A stretch of DNA of 64,000 nucleotides from the NCBI RefSeq assembly GCF_020733635.1, contig NZ_JAJFZL010000001.1, forward strand, positions 5,022,001-5,086,000, read 5' to 3'. How positions within the stretch are numbered: position 1 is the first letter of the stretch; each line of letters starts with the position of its first letter. The position numbers were made by a program, and so were the translations under genes. The notes below the pieces were generated by a model. It had not been told where the DNA came from, made no database searches, and was given only the letters and a program-made list of their open reading frames with translations. Shown piece by piece: positions 19,958-28,444 of the stretch. Origin of the DNA: Nocardia spumae (GTDB lineage: Bacteria; Actinomycetota; Actinomycetes; Mycobacteriales; Mycobacteriaceae).

Positions 19958-20332
19958 CTACCGGGCCGCGGCACCCGCGATCTGGTAGCCGGCGGCGGTG
20001 AGAGCGTCGGTGGCGGCCTCGATCCGGGTTTCGGGAACCAGGACCAGGTCGGCGTGGAAGGTCGAGGCGACGAATACCGGAATACCGTTGCGCGCCAGCG
20101 GATCCAGTATCGCTACCAGGATTCCGGACTCGTCGAGCTCACGCGGGACGGCGGCATACAGTCCGACCCAGCACCGCTCCCGCTCCCACGGCGGCGCCTC
20201 CCGGACGATCGTCAGACCTTCCGGGGCACGCACCAGCGCCACCCACTCGTCGTCCTCGGGGAAGGTCGCGGTCGCGACATGTTCGACGCTGAACCGGGAC
20301 GGCACGATATGCAGCCGCGAGGATTTCGTCAT
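19958..20332 (-). CDS. ACT-domain protein (CASTOR-like)
   Basis: This 124-residue protein has two ACT-like halves. The first contains FPEDDEWVALVRAPEGLTIV. The second contains ERCWVGLYAAVPRELDESGILVAILDPLARNGIPVFVAST, typical of stand-alone ACT/CASTOR-type amino-acid-binding proteins. It probably senses an amino acid and has no catalytic motif. It is convergent with the TerD-HNH gene, with a 4-base gap. It lies 30 bases downstream of the methyltransferase gene on the same strand and may be the last gene of that unit. Confidence 0.75.
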   Translation of the reverse strand: MTKSSRLHIVPSRFSVEHVATATFPEDDEWVALVRAPEGLTIVREAPPWERERCWVGLYAAVPRELDESGILVAILDPLARNGIPVFVASTFHADLVLVPETRIEAATDALTAAGYQIAGAAAR

Positions 20333-20362
20333 CGGCCGATCGTAGGCGTACGCCCCTCGGGC

Positions 20363-21217
20363 TCATGTGGTCGCCACGAGCAACTCCTCGCCGTTGGAGG
20401 TCCGCAGCCCGTCGGTACGACCGGAGAAGTATCGCGTGTTGAGGTCCGCCGCCGAAACGTGGCGGGCCGCCACGAAACCGGCCGCACGGGCCATGTCGAC
20501 GAGCTGCGCGGGAGTGTAGAAACTCAGGAAGGGAGTGCCCGACCCCGCCGCGCCCCGCACCGCGAACTCCCGGCTCGGGCGGTCCTGTTCGTCGAGCAGT
20601 TCGATCGGTGGCTGAAAGGTCATCACCACCGTCGAACCGGGCGCCGATCGCGCCAGCAGGGACAGCGTTTCGCGATTGGCCGCATCGGTGAGATACATAC
20701 TCACGCCCAGGGATGCGACCACCGCGGGTTGCCCGGCGTCGAAACCGGCGGCACGCAGCCGCTCCCACCACGAATCGGTTTCGAAATCGACCGGCACCGA
20801 GTGCAACCATTCGGGCAGGCCGTAACCGGTTTCGACCAGACGCTGCCGTTTCCAGGCCTGGGTCCGCGGCTGGTCGACCTCGAAGATGCGGTACCGCTCG
20901 GCGATATCGGGCCGGCGCTGCGCGAAGGTCTCCAGCCCCGCCCCGAGCAGGACGTACTGGCCGACCCGGCCGGCCTGCTCGGCCAGCAGATCCTCCACGA
21001 AGCGCGACCGCACCACGATGCTCGCCCGAAAACGGCTGGTACCCACGGGATCCATATCCCCGCGGTCGCGCCAGCCGTCGGCGGGATCGGCCAATCGCAG
21101 CCCGATCTGGTCGTCGAGCACATGCGGTGGCGGATCGAGTTCGACATGCAGTGCGCGCCACAGCGCCACCCGCACCGCCGTCTGATCCGGTTCCGAGGCG
21201 GTCCCGGTATCGCTCAC
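20363..21217 (-). CDS. Class I SAM-dependent methyltransferase (TIGR00027/LCMT-like)
   Basis: This 284-residue protein belongs to the leucine-carboxyl-methyltransferase-like family abundant in mycobacteria. Motifs include RSRFVEDLLAEQ, YVLLGAGLETFAQR (SAM-binding GxGxxT variant), FEVDQPRTQAWKR and ASLGVSMYLT. The substrate is unknown. The GTG start at 21217 overlaps the TGA stop of the VOC gene as GTGA, so the two are translationally coupled. Confidence 0.88.
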   Translation of the reverse strand: MSDTGTASEPDQTAVRVALWRALHVELDPPPHVLDDQIGLRLADPADGWRDRGDMDPVGTSRFRASIVVRSRFVEDLLAEQAGRVGQYVLLGAGLETFAQRRPDIAERYRIFEVDQPRTQAWKRQRLVETGYGLPEWLHSVPVDFETDSWWERLRAAGFDAGQPAVVASLGVSMYLTDAANRETLSLLARSAPGSTVVMTFQPPIELLDEQDRPSREFAVRGAAGSGTPFLSFYTPAQLVDMARAAGFVAARHVSAADLNTRYFSGRTDGLRTSNGEELLVATT

Positions 21218-21561
21218 CGGGCACCACCCGGGGCCTGCAGCGTCCACACTCGCCCGTCGGGATCGCGCACGGCCATCTCGCGGGTCCCGTAGTGGGTGTC
21301 GGCGAACGGCGTCACGACCTCGACCGGCGATTCGGGCGAAAAGCCCTGCTCATCCGGAACTTTCACCACTACCCGCATTCCGGGCTCACGATCCGCGGGG
21401 ACCTCGGCGATGAACAGATAGGGTCCGTCCCCGTTGCGGAGCTGCCCGGAATTGTGGTCGGTGGCGAATTCCAGCTCGAAACCCAGCTGCTGGAAGAACT
21501 TCGCCGACTTCCCCCAGTTGTGCGTCTCCAGGAAGATCGCCTCGATACCTCGGCCGGCCAT
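21214..21561 (-). CDS. VOC-family protein (glyoxalase/bleomycin-resistance fold)
   Basis: This 115-residue protein has the paired beta-alpha-beta-beta-beta modules of the VOC fold. Recognisable parts are IFLETHNWGKSAKFFQQLGFELEF and a C-terminal REMAVRDPDGRVWTLQ with a metal-binding Glu. It may be a dioxygenase, isomerase or drug-binding protein. It starts 1 base after the stop of the ribbon-helix-helix gene and overlaps the methyltransferase gene, giving a compact three-gene operon. Confidence 0.85.
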   Translation of the reverse strand: MAGRGIEAIFLETHNWGKSAKFFQQLGFELEFATDHNSGQLRNGDGPYLFIAEVPADREPGMRVVVKVPDEQGFSPESPVEVVTPFADTHYGTREMAVRDPDGRVWTLQAPGGAR

Positions 21562-21562
21562 A

Positions 21563-21739
21563 TCACTTCTCCTTCTCGGGCTCGGGCCCGCGTGACGACT
21601 CGGTGCCCAGGTAAGCCCGCAACGCCTCGGCCACCAGCGCCGACAGCGACATCTCCGATTCGACCGCCCGGTACTTCACCTGCTTGATCAACTCGACCGG
21701 GAGATACACGTTGAACTGCTTGACTTCCTCGGCACCCAC
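21563..21739 (-). CDS. Ribbon-helix-helix (CopG-like) repressor, 58 residues
   Basis: Reading the minus strand from GTG 21739 gives a 58-residue protein: a beta strand ([16 protein letters not shown]), a helix ([11 protein letters not shown]), a turn and a second helix ([13 protein letters not shown]), the classic RHH DNA-binding fold. The C-terminus is charged ([10 protein letters not shown]). The stop is 1 base before the VOC start, so it heads the operon. A perfect 20-bp palindrome lies 17 bases upstream, a likely autoregulatory operator. It could act as an antitoxin-type repressor, but no toxin partner is seen. Confidence 0.8.
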   Translation of the reverse strand: MGAEEVKQFNVYLPVELIKQVKYRAVESEMSLSALVAEALRAYLGTESSRGPEPEKEK

Positions 21740-21756
21740 CCTCGAACACTAACATG

Positions 21757-21776
21757 CTAGCAATCTAGATTGCTAG
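21757..21776. promoter_or_regulatory. Perfect 20-bp palindrome, RHH operator
   Basis: CTAGCAATCT is followed immediately by its exact reverse complement. It lies just upstream of the RHH gene in an AT-richer patch of an otherwise very GC-rich region. Its size suits two RHH dimers binding side by side. Confidence 0.8.
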
Positions 21777-21845
21777 ATCTCGTGGCACACGTACGCGACC
21801 ATCCACCGTCGGATCCGCGACCGCACGGACCTCGGGCGAACCGCC

Positions 21846-22010
21846 CTATTCGGCCGATTCCTCGTCCGCGGAGGCCGATGACCCGGACAAGCGGATCACT
21901 CCGGCGTCGAGATCGAGATCCAACCGCGGCCGATGCTGCTGCCCGTCGCTGTCGCCGCCGCTCTCGTCGGACAGCTTCTTGCCGGGGAACATCTCACCGA
22001 ACACGCCCAT
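21846..22010 (-). CDS. Small acidic protein, 54 residues
   Basis: Minus-strand reading from ATG 22010 gives a 54-residue acidic protein beginning MGVFGEMFPGKKLSDE and ending SADEESAE. The middle LDLDLDAGVIRL could be a short beta segment. Small proteins starting MG-F---F-G occur next to regulators in Nocardia, but no function is known. The ribosome-site-like GTGAAGGG overlaps the MarR stop codon (22015-22017), so the two are probably co-translated. A GTG at 22004 would give better ribosome-site spacing. Confidence 0.6.
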   Translation of the reverse strand: MGVFGEMFPGKKLSDESGGDSDGQQHRPRLDLDLDAGVIRLSGSSASADEESAE

Positions 22011-22014
22011 CCCT

Positions 22015-22470
22015 TCACGATAGCGGCCCGTTCAACCCCTCCGCGTGCCCGATGAATCGAGCCAGCAGCTCACTCAACCCCGCACGTTCCGGTCCGGACA
22101 ACGGTTCGCACAGGCGATCCATCACCTCCGCGGCGGCATCGGTGGCCGCATCGAGCCGGTCGCGGCCGGTGTCGGTGAGGTGGACGAGATAGCTGCGCCG
22201 ATCGTGCGGATCGCGGCGACGTTCGGCCAGCCCCTGACGTTCGAGCTCGTCGATGATGTACACCATCGACGACTTGTCGAGCTGCAGTCGATCCACCAGC
22301 GCCCGCTGATTCATCGGGCCGGCCTCGGCGAGCGCGGACAGCACGCCCAGATGTCGCAGTTCGATCCCGTGTTCGCGCAGCGCAGCATTGGTCGCGGCCC
22401 GCGCGTAGCGATGCGCCAGATACAACTGACCGCCGATTCGGGCACCGAGCCCTTCCGTGGTTTCCCGCAC
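22015..22470 (-). CDS. MarR-family transcriptional regulator
   Basis: This 151-residue MarR protein has the winged helix around LRHLGVLSALAEAGPMNQRALVDRL, the recognition helix DKSSMVYIIDELE and the wing RRRDPHDRRSYLVHLT. It probably represses the divergent FAD monooxygenase gene 51 bases away. The GTG start at 22470 is preceded by a short gap that contains a 12-bp palindrome (22498-22509). Confidence 0.9.
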   Translation of the reverse strand: MRETTEGLGARIGGQLYLAHRYARAATNAALREHGIELRHLGVLSALAEAGPMNQRALVDRLQLDKSSMVYIIDELERQGLAERRRDPHDRRSYLVHLTDTGRDRLDAATDAAAEVMDRLCEPLSGPERAGLSELLARFIGHAEGLNGPLS

Positions 22471-22497
22471 CCGACCATTATGACCGATGACAGATCG

Positions 22498-22509
22498 TCT
22501 GAATTCAGA
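22498..22509. promoter_or_regulatory. MarR operator candidate
   Basis: TCTGAATTCAGA is a perfect palindrome centred between the divergent MarR and FAD-monooxygenase genes, 12 bases before the latter's ATG. The position fits a repressor that blocks both promoters. Confidence 0.6.
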
Positions 22510-22521
22510 TAGTTTTGGATT

Positions 22522-23616
22522 ATGGATATTGCAGTAGTCGGCGCCGGCCTCGCCGGAGCATTGCTGACCCAGGGCCTGCGGCAAGCCGGCCTTCCCGCGA
22601 CACTGTTCGAACGCGAGCCGGCGGATCGGCACAGCCAGGGCTATCGCATCCACCTGGAACCGGAAGGTGACCTCGCACTGCGCGAATGCCTGCCCCCGGA
22701 GCTCTACGAGCGCGTACTCGCCACCGCCGGCGTTCGCGGCTCCGGCGTGCGGGTGCTGGATCCTCAGCTGCGAGTCGTGCACGAGATGCTGGTGCCGGAC
22801 CCGCCGGATGTGGAGCGCACCGGCCGCCACCTGACCGTCGATCGGCAGACGCTGCGCCGGATCATGCTGTCCGGCATCGATGTTCACTACGGTGCGGCGT
22901 TCTCCGGGTACGAACTGCTCGACGACGGACGGGTGCGAGTTCGGTTCTCCGACGGCACCGTCACCGAAGCCGATCTGCTGGTCGGCGCCGACGGCACTCA
23001 CTCGCGCGTCCGTGCGTACCTGCTGCCCGACGCCGAGGTGATCGAAACCGGCCAGTCGGAGATCTTCGGCAAGACACCGCTCACCGACGAGGTGCGCGCG
23101 CTGACACCCGCGGCCGCCATGGACAGCTTCACCACCGTCGTCGGCGACGACGGCCGGTTCGTTCCGCTGGCGGCGCACCGATTCCGCTCCGGCGGTGAGG
23201 ATTACGTGATGTGGGTGGTGGTCGCACCGAAGCCGATGTTCCCCATCGACCTCACCCGCGCCGATGGGCGGACACTGCTCGAGGTGGCCGCGAAGATGGT
23301 CGCGGACTGGCATCCGAATATCGCCGCCGTCATCGGCCTGGGCGATCCGGCCAGTGTCGCGGCGACCACGATACGGACCGCGAATCCGGTGCCGCACTGG
23401 GAAACCGGGCCCGTCACCCTGGCCGGCGACGCGATCCACACCATGATTCCGGCCGGAATCAGCGCCGCGGTGGCGCTGAAGGACGCCGCGCGACTGTGCC
23501 GGGCGATCACCCGGCGGACCGGATCGCTGCGAGAGGCCGTGCGCGCCTACGAGATCGATATGCTCGACTACGGTTTCGCCGCGGTCGCCGCATCGCGGAA
23601 CCGGGGGTCGTCCTGA
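22522..23616 (+). CDS. FAD-dependent monooxygenase (PHBH/Rebeccamycin-type)
   Basis: This 364-residue flavoprotein has an N-terminal Rossmann motif VVGAGLAGALLTQGL, the LLVGADGTHSRVR (DG) motif near residue 155 and LAGDAIHTMIPA (GD motif) near residue 300. This set defines class A aromatic hydroxylases and related halogenase-like enzymes. NAD(P)H would reduce FAD for hydroxylation or epoxidation of an aromatic or polyketide-like substrate. The divergent MarR regulator probably responds to such a compound. The stop is 4 bases from the stop of the convergent broken SDR. Confidence 0.88.
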   Translation: MDIAVVGAGLAGALLTQGLRQAGLPATLFEREPADRHSQGYRIHLEPEGDLALRECLPPELYERVLATAGVRGSGVRVLDPQLRVVHEMLVPDPPDVERTGRHLTVDRQTLRRIMLSGIDVHYGAAFSGYELLDDGRVRVRFSDGTVTEADLLVGADGTHSRVRAYLLPDAEVIETGQSEIFGKTPLTDEVRALTPAAAMDSFTTVVGDDGRFVPLAAHRFRSGGEDYVMWVVVAPKPMFPIDLTRADGRTLLEVAAKMVADWHPNIAAVIGLGDPASVAATTIRTANPVPHWETGPVTLAGDAIHTMIPAGISAAVALKDAARLCRAITRRTGSLREAVRAYEIDMLDYGFAAVAASRNRGSS

Positions 23617-23620
23617 CCGC

Positions 23621-24363
23621 TCAGCGCAGTTTGATCGAGCCGCCGTCGACCATCAACGTCTGACCGGTCATATACCGCGCGTCGTCGCTGGCGAGGAATA
23701 CCGCCACCCGCCCGATATCCGCCTCCGGATCGCCGAAGCGGTGCAGCGGGGTCCGCGCCAGCATCGCCTCCTCGACACCCGGATTGGCGTCGATATAGGC
23801 CGCGACACCCTCGGTCAGGGCCAGCGGCGAGATCACGTTGACATTGACGTCCTGTGCGGCCCATTCGTTGGCGGCCACCCGGCTGATCGCCCGGATGGCC
23901 TCCTTGGCCGCCGCGTACGACGCCTCCGGAGCTGGCCGTCGATGCCGGCCCCGGAGGCGAAGTTGATCACCGAGCCACGATTGCCGGCCAGATGGGGATA
24001 GCAAGCACGCATCAATCGGACGGTCGGATAGAAGCCGGTTCCGAAGGACAGATCGAACATCTCCTGGGTGGTGTCGAGCAATGACGCCTGCTCGGCGACA
24101 TGGGCGTTGTTGACCAGCACATGCACCGAGCCCAACCGGTCGATCGCGGTGGCCACGATATGTCCGGCACTGTCGGCACGGGAGATGTCCGCGCGCAGAT
24201 ACGAGCCGGATCCGGCCAGCTCACGCTCCAGCTCACGCCCGGATTCGTCGTCGATGTCGACGAACAGAATCCGCGCGCCCTCCTTGGCGAAGGCGCGCAC
24301 GATACCGCGGCCGATACCGCCCGCACCGCCGGTGACGATCGCAACCTTTCCTTCGAGCCGCAC
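23621..24363 (-). pseudogene. Frameshifted SDR oxidoreductase
   Basis: The N-terminal two thirds read from GTG 24363 (ribosome site AGGAGAGGAG) with VTGGAGGIGRG cofactor loop, the NNAH motif and INFASGAGIDGQ. The remaining third continues only in another frame, with SYAAAKEAIR (catalytic Tyr and Lys) through to DGGSIKLR. The break is at about 23929-23934, where one missing base in a Leu codon would restore a normal GQLPEASY junction. Everything else is intact, so this is a very recent loss or a sequencing error. As it stands the catalytic Tyr/Lys are not translated. Confidence 0.85.
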
Positions 24364-24428
24364 ACTCGCTCCTCTCCTAGTCGCCGACCGCCCCACCGTG
24401 GCAGTTCGACCACGCCGCGACGGGCCTC

Positions 24429-24445
24429 GTTCCAGTGAGCGGAAC
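24429..24445. promoter_or_regulatory. IclR operator candidate
   Basis: GTTCC and GGAAC are separated by 7 bases in the intergenic space between the divergent SDR pseudogene and the IclR gene. Interrupted palindromes of this kind are typical IclR sites. The assignment rests on position only. Confidence 0.4.
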
Positions 24446-24508
24446 CGGCCCCGATTCACCGGATGTCTCTGGTTACGTCGTGGCGCAGCCGACCAGAGGG
24501 AGAGAGAT

Positions 24509-25453
24509 GTGTCCACCGTCACTACACTCGGGACTCAATTCCGGTCCTCGCCCGGTCTCGACGGGCAGGATGGAAGTGACTCACGATCGGAGGCATCGAT
24601 GCCACTGGCCACTTCGGCTTCTCGGCCCTTGCCGCCATCGATGGTGGAGCGGATGACGCTCATCCTCGACATGTTCGAGCATCGATCGACGCGGCTGAGC
24701 TTGGTGGAGATCTGCAATCACAGCGGACTTCCCCGCTCGACCGCGCATCGCATCCTGGAGCAACTGGTCAAGCTGCACTGGCTCGAACACACCCCGTCGG
24801 GATATTGCCTGGGCCGGCGCTCCCTCGGCCTCGGCGGCTACGACGGACAGCACGGCGAGATCCGCGAAGCGGCCGCCGACTATCTGCACGATCTGCAGTT
24901 GCGGACCGGCATGGTGGTCCATCTGGCCGCGCTCGAAGGCGCCGACGAGATCTACCTCGACAAGCTCGGTGGCCCGTTCGCCCGGACCCTCGAATCCCGG
25001 GTGGGATTTCGCAGTCTCGCCCACCACACCACCGGCGGCCGGGCCATGCTGGCGTGGTTACCGCCGGAGGAGGTCGAGTCGCTGCTCGCGCGGCGGCTGG
25101 CCAACCCGGCCACCGCGCGAGGCTGGGACCTGGCGGGACTGTATCGGGAACTGAACCGGATCCGGCAGAATCGCGGCCTGTCCTTCGACCGGGGCGAATG
25201 GACCAACATCATGGTCGGCCGCATGCTGCCGAGTGTGGCCACGGCGATCCGCGGGCCGCAGGGACCGGTGGCGGCGATCTGCCTGTGCGGGGAAACGAAT
25301 TTCGCCACCATGGAACGGCTCGCGCCGCTGGTGGCGGACGCGGCGACACGCACCGCCCGCGTTCTGTTCCCCGAGGCGGCGCGCCGGCACGGCGTGCCGG
25401 GGCAGCGCGGCACCCTCGCCCGGCCCATCGCATCCTCGCCACGGTCGGCATGA
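24509..25453 (+). CDS. IclR-family transcriptional regulator
   Basis: This 314-residue regulator has an N-terminal winged helix (residues about 45-105, with LSLVEICNHSGLPRSTAHRILEQL) and a C-terminal GAF-like effector domain (HLAALEGADEIYLDKLGG, HHTTGGRAMLAW). The GTG start at 24509 has GAGGGAGAGA upstream and includes about 40 extra N-terminal residues. It lies 94 bases ahead of the acyl-CoA synthetase gene on the same strand and is divergent from the SDR pseudogene, so it probably controls a small acid-catabolic set. Confidence 0.9.
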   Translation: MSTVTTLGTQFRSSPGLDGQDGSDSRSEASMPLATSASRPLPPSMVERMTLILDMFEHRSTRLSLVEICNHSGLPRSTAHRILEQLVKLHWLEHTPSGYCLGRRSLGLGGYDGQHGEIREAAADYLHDLQLRTGMVVHLAALEGADEIYLDKLGGPFARTLESRVGFRSLAHHTTGGRAMLAWLPPEEVESLLARRLANPATARGWDLAGLYRELNRIRQNRGLSFDRGEWTNIMVGRMLPSVATAIRGPQGPVAAICLCGETNFATMERLAPLVADAATRTARVLFPEAARRHGVPGQRGTLARPIASSPRSA

Positions 25454-25508
25454 CTCGCTCGTCTCGGTGAGCGGAAAGGGCGGCGTACGCCTCGGCGGCC
25501 CGTGACAG

Positions 25509-25535
25509 TGTGCGGAGGTTGTGACGCTCCGCACA
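25509..25535 (+). promoter_or_regulatory. Inverted repeat in the leader of the acyl-CoA synthetase gene
   Basis: TGTGCGGAG (25509-25517) and CTCCGCACA (25527-25535) form a perfect 9-bp stem with a 9-base loop, ending immediately before the GAAGG ribosome site. It may be a regulator site, perhaps for the adjacent IclR protein, or an RNA hairpin that affects translation. Confidence 0.55.
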
Positions 25536-25547
25536 GAAGGACAGCCG

Positions 25548-27209
25548 ATGACCGCGACCTCCGATCCCCGCGCCGATCTCGCCGCCGTGACGCACCGCCT
25601 GACCGGGCCCGGCGGCCGGTTCGAACTCGTCGAGGAGGATGTGCTCGGCGCCCGGATGCCGGTACTGCGCCACCGGCGGCGGGCGGTCGCCCAGCTGCTC
25701 GCCGAATCGGTCGCCTTCGGCGATCGGGACTATCTCGTCACCGAGGACCGGCGCCTTTCCTATCGCGAACATGCCCACGCCGCAGCGGCTTTGGCGGCGG
25801 CGCTGCGCGAGGAGTTCGGTGTCGGACGTGGCGACCGGGTCGCGATACTCGCCGCCAACACGATCGAGTGGGTGGTCACGTTCTGGGCGGCGCAGAGTCT
25901 CGGCGCGATCGTGGTCGGGCTCAACGGCTGGTGGGTCCCGCGGGAAATCGACTACGGTCTGCGATCGAGCGAACCGGTGGTGGTCGTCGCGGACGCCAAG
26001 CGGGCGAACCTGCTGGCCGAGATCGACTCCCCGGCAGCGGTTCTGACCATGGAAGCGGATCTGCCCCGCCTGATCGCGGCCTACGCCGGCGCCGAACCAC
26101 AGGTGCCCGATGTCGCCGAGGACGACCCCTCGGTGATCCTGTTCACCAGCGGAACCAGCGGAAAACCCAAGGCGGCCTTACATTCCCAGCGCAATCTGCT
26201 GGCCGTCACCGGATACTTCGAATACACCGACGCGCTCGCCGCGGCATTCACCGGCGCGACGGTCGAAGCGGGTGCGCCGCTGGATCTGCGCTGCCTGCTC
26301 ACCTCTCCCCTGTTCCACATCGCGAGCCTGCACAATCTGGTGGTCCCGCGGCTGGCGACCGGCAGCGCGGTGATCATGCCGCAGGGCGGATTCGACGCCG
26401 ACCGGATCCTGCGCCTGATCGAGCGAGAGCGGGTGACCAATTGGGGTGCGGTACCGACCATGGCATCGCGCCTGCTCGAGCACGGCGATGTCCGGCGCTA
26501 CGACACCTCCTCGCTCACCGCGTTCGCGCTGGCGTCGGCGCCCTCGTCTCCGGCGTTCAAACAGCGCCTCCGCGAGGAGATTCCGTTCGCGGCCGATGCG
26601 CTGGTCGACAGCTACGGACTCACCGAATGCAGTACGGCCGTCGCCGTCGCCACCCCGATGGATCTCGCCGCGGCGCCCGGCACCCTCGGCCGGCCGATCA
26701 TCACTGTCGCACTGGAGATCCGCGACGCCGACGGCCACCCGGTGCCCCCTGGCGTCGAGGGCGAGGTCTTCGTCCGCAGCCCGTTCGTCATGCTCGGCTA
26801 CTGGCGCGATCCGGAGGCCACCGCCGCCGCGATCGACGCCGAACGCTGGTTGCGCACCGGAGATTTCGGTGTCGTGGAGGATGGCCGGCTGCGCCTCACC
26901 GGGCGCCGCTCGGACCTGATCCTGCGCGGTGGCGAGAACATCTACCCCGTCGAGATCGAGCAGTGCCTCGACGAACATCCCGATGTGGTCGAATGCGCGA
27001 TCGTCGGCGAACCCCATCCCGATCTGGGCCAGCGGGTCGCCGCCGTCGTGGTCGTCGCCGCCGGATCGACGGTGTCGGAGGCCGATCTCCGCGAGTTCGC
27101 CGGCGCGCGACTGTCCTATTTCAAAGTGCCGGAGAGCTGGCGGATCACCACGGAACCGTTGCCGCGCAACGTGACCGGCAAACTGATCCGCGCGCGGATC
27201 GAGGCGTGA
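25548..27209 (+). CDS. AMP-dependent acyl-CoA synthetase (ANL superfamily)
   Basis: This 553-residue ligase activates a carboxylic acid as acyl-AMP and transfers it to CoA. Motifs are the P-loop-like [13 protein letters not shown], the SYGLTECS segment, [10 protein letters not shown], and the C-terminal hinge and catalytic lysine region [16 protein letters not shown] with a final K in [16 protein letters not shown] 25548 is supported by GAAGG 7 bases upstream; an earlier GTG at 25521 lies within the hairpin. With the upstream IclR regulator it probably starts degradation of an aromatic or fatty acid. The substrate cannot be read from sequence. Confidence 0.9.
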   Translation: MTATSDPRADLAAVTHRLTGPGGRFELVEEDVLGARMPVLRHRRRAVAQLLAESVAFGDRDYLVTEDRRLSYREHAHAAAALAAALREEFGVGRGDRVAILAANTIEWVVTFWAAQSLGAIVVGLNGWWVPREIDYGLRSSEPVVVVADAKRANLLAEIDSPAAVLTMEADLPRLIAAYAGAEPQVPDVAEDDPSVILFTSGTSGKPKAALHSQRNLLAVTGYFEYTDALAAAFTGATVEAGAPLDLRCLLTSPLFHIASLHNLVVPRLATGSAVIMPQGGFDADRILRLIERERVTNWGAVPTMASRLLEHGDVRRYDTSSLTAFALASAPSSPAFKQRLREEIPFAADALVDSYGLTECSTAVAVATPMDLAAAPGTLGRPIITVALEIRDADGHPVPPGVEGEVFVRSPFVMLGYWRDPEATAAAIDAERWLRTGDFGVVEDGRLRLTGRRSDLILRGGENIYPVEIEQCLDEHPDVVECAIVGEPHPDLGQRVAAVVVVAAGSTVSEADLREFAGARLSYFKVPESWRITTEPLPRNVTGKLIRARIEA

Positions 27210-27214
27210 GCGAG

Positions 27215-28288
27215 TCAGTCGCGGTAGGCCGAGCGGCGCCAGATCCCGCTGTCCTGAAGCTTGCGCACCTGCTGGTCGATCACCTGCTTCTGGTACCACT
27301 CGTGGTTGCCCGGCGCCTCGTCCAGATACAGGTTCTTCGGATAGATCGGATTCTCGTAGATCAGCTGCGCCGCCTCGGTGCGAATGTCTTTGACCCAGTT
27401 GGTGACCTTGGCCGACTCCCGGTGATAGCGAAGCGCCTCGATATCGATGGTGGCGCCGATGTAGGTCGAGCCGTTGCTGTCGCGCTGGCGGCCGATGACC
27501 CGGCCCATGTAATCGACGAACAACGAGTTGCCGCCACCGGCGTCGACCGGAGTCGTCGAATCGGCGCCCATGTAGATCGGGCCGATGTTCGGACTCAGGA
27601 CGAAGAAGTTGTTCTCCAGCGCCCGCGCCCGGCTCGAGATCTCCAGGACATCACGCTGCACGAACGGATTCGGCAGCGAGGCTCGGTATACGACCTCGGC
27701 GCCGTTGAGCGCGAGCCCGCGGCCGTTCTCCGGGAAATTGCCCTCCATTGCCATCATCACACCGAGACAACCGATTTCGGTGTCGACCGTCGGCCAGAAC
27801 GCCTGCAGCGTGCGGCCGTACTTCTCGATCCACCAGTCGAAGAGATCGTGCGGCGACGTCGACCGCTCACAGGCCGCCAGCGCGGTCATCTTGTAATGCT
27901 TGAGGATGATGTCGCCGCGCGGATCGATGACGATTCCCACGTTGAAGAACAGGTCGTCCCAGTCCTCGTGACGGGCCTTGGCCTGCGCCATGATGTAGAC
28001 ATTCATCGACCGGGCCAAAGCGGCGAGGCGATCGGTTTCCGGTCCCGGAATCTCGATCGCATGGTCGTGCGCGAATTCCTTCGGGTCCATGTCGAGCGCC
28101 TCGTCGGTGAACCCCTGCAGCGCGCCCTCCGGGATCAGCAGCAGGCGCACCGGGACGTCCAGGGCCGACAGCCACAACGCACCGTGCGCGAGATCCTCGA
28201 GATGGTCGAGATTTCGGCCGATGTCAGCCCGGCAATGTGCTCCGCGAATCGTGGGTACCAATCCCACCGCGCCATAGGGCTTCACCAT
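27215..28288 (-). CDS. Nitrilase-superfamily protein lacking the catalytic cysteine
   Basis: This 357-residue protein has the carbon-nitrogen hydrolase fold. The catalytic Glu is E54 in LIPEGALQG and a Lys is present in ILKHYKM (K130 or K133). At the nucleophile, family members read G-V-x-I-C-Y-(E/D)-G-N-F-P-E. Here the sequence is GVMMAMEGNFPE, with Ala180 (codon GCA) where Cys should be. It is therefore probably not an active amidase, unless the neighbouring C174 substitutes. ATG 28288 is chosen because AGGAG lies 5 bases upstream. It is convergent with the acyl-CoA synthetase gene. Confidence 0.8.
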   Translation of the reverse strand: MVKPYGAVGLVPTIRGAHCRADIGRNLDHLEDLAHGALWLSALDVPVRLLLIPEGALQGFTDEALDMDPKEFAHDHAIEIPGPETDRLAALARSMNVYIMAQAKARHEDWDDLFFNVGIVIDPRGDIILKHYKMTALAACERSTSPHDLFDWWIEKYGRTLQAFWPTVDTEIGCLGVMMAMEGNFPENGRGLALNGAEVVYRASLPNPFVQRDVLEISSRARALENNFFVLSPNIGPIYMGADSTTPVDAGGGNSLFVDYMGRVIGRQRDSNGSTYIGATIDIEALRYHRESAKVTNWVKDIRTEAAQLIYENPIYPKNLYLDEAPGNHEWYQKQVIDQQVRKLQDSGIWRRSAYRD

Positions 28289-28444
28289 CGTCACTCCTAG
28301 AAACTCATCGGCACCGCGAACCTACACCAGAACCGGACCGGTCGGTTGCTGAGGCGGGCGTCCGGCAATTGGTGGTTAGACATCGCACGGCGCTCTACAC
28401 TGTGGCGGACCTGATTGTCCTGCGTCACAAGGTGAGTGGTTCGC

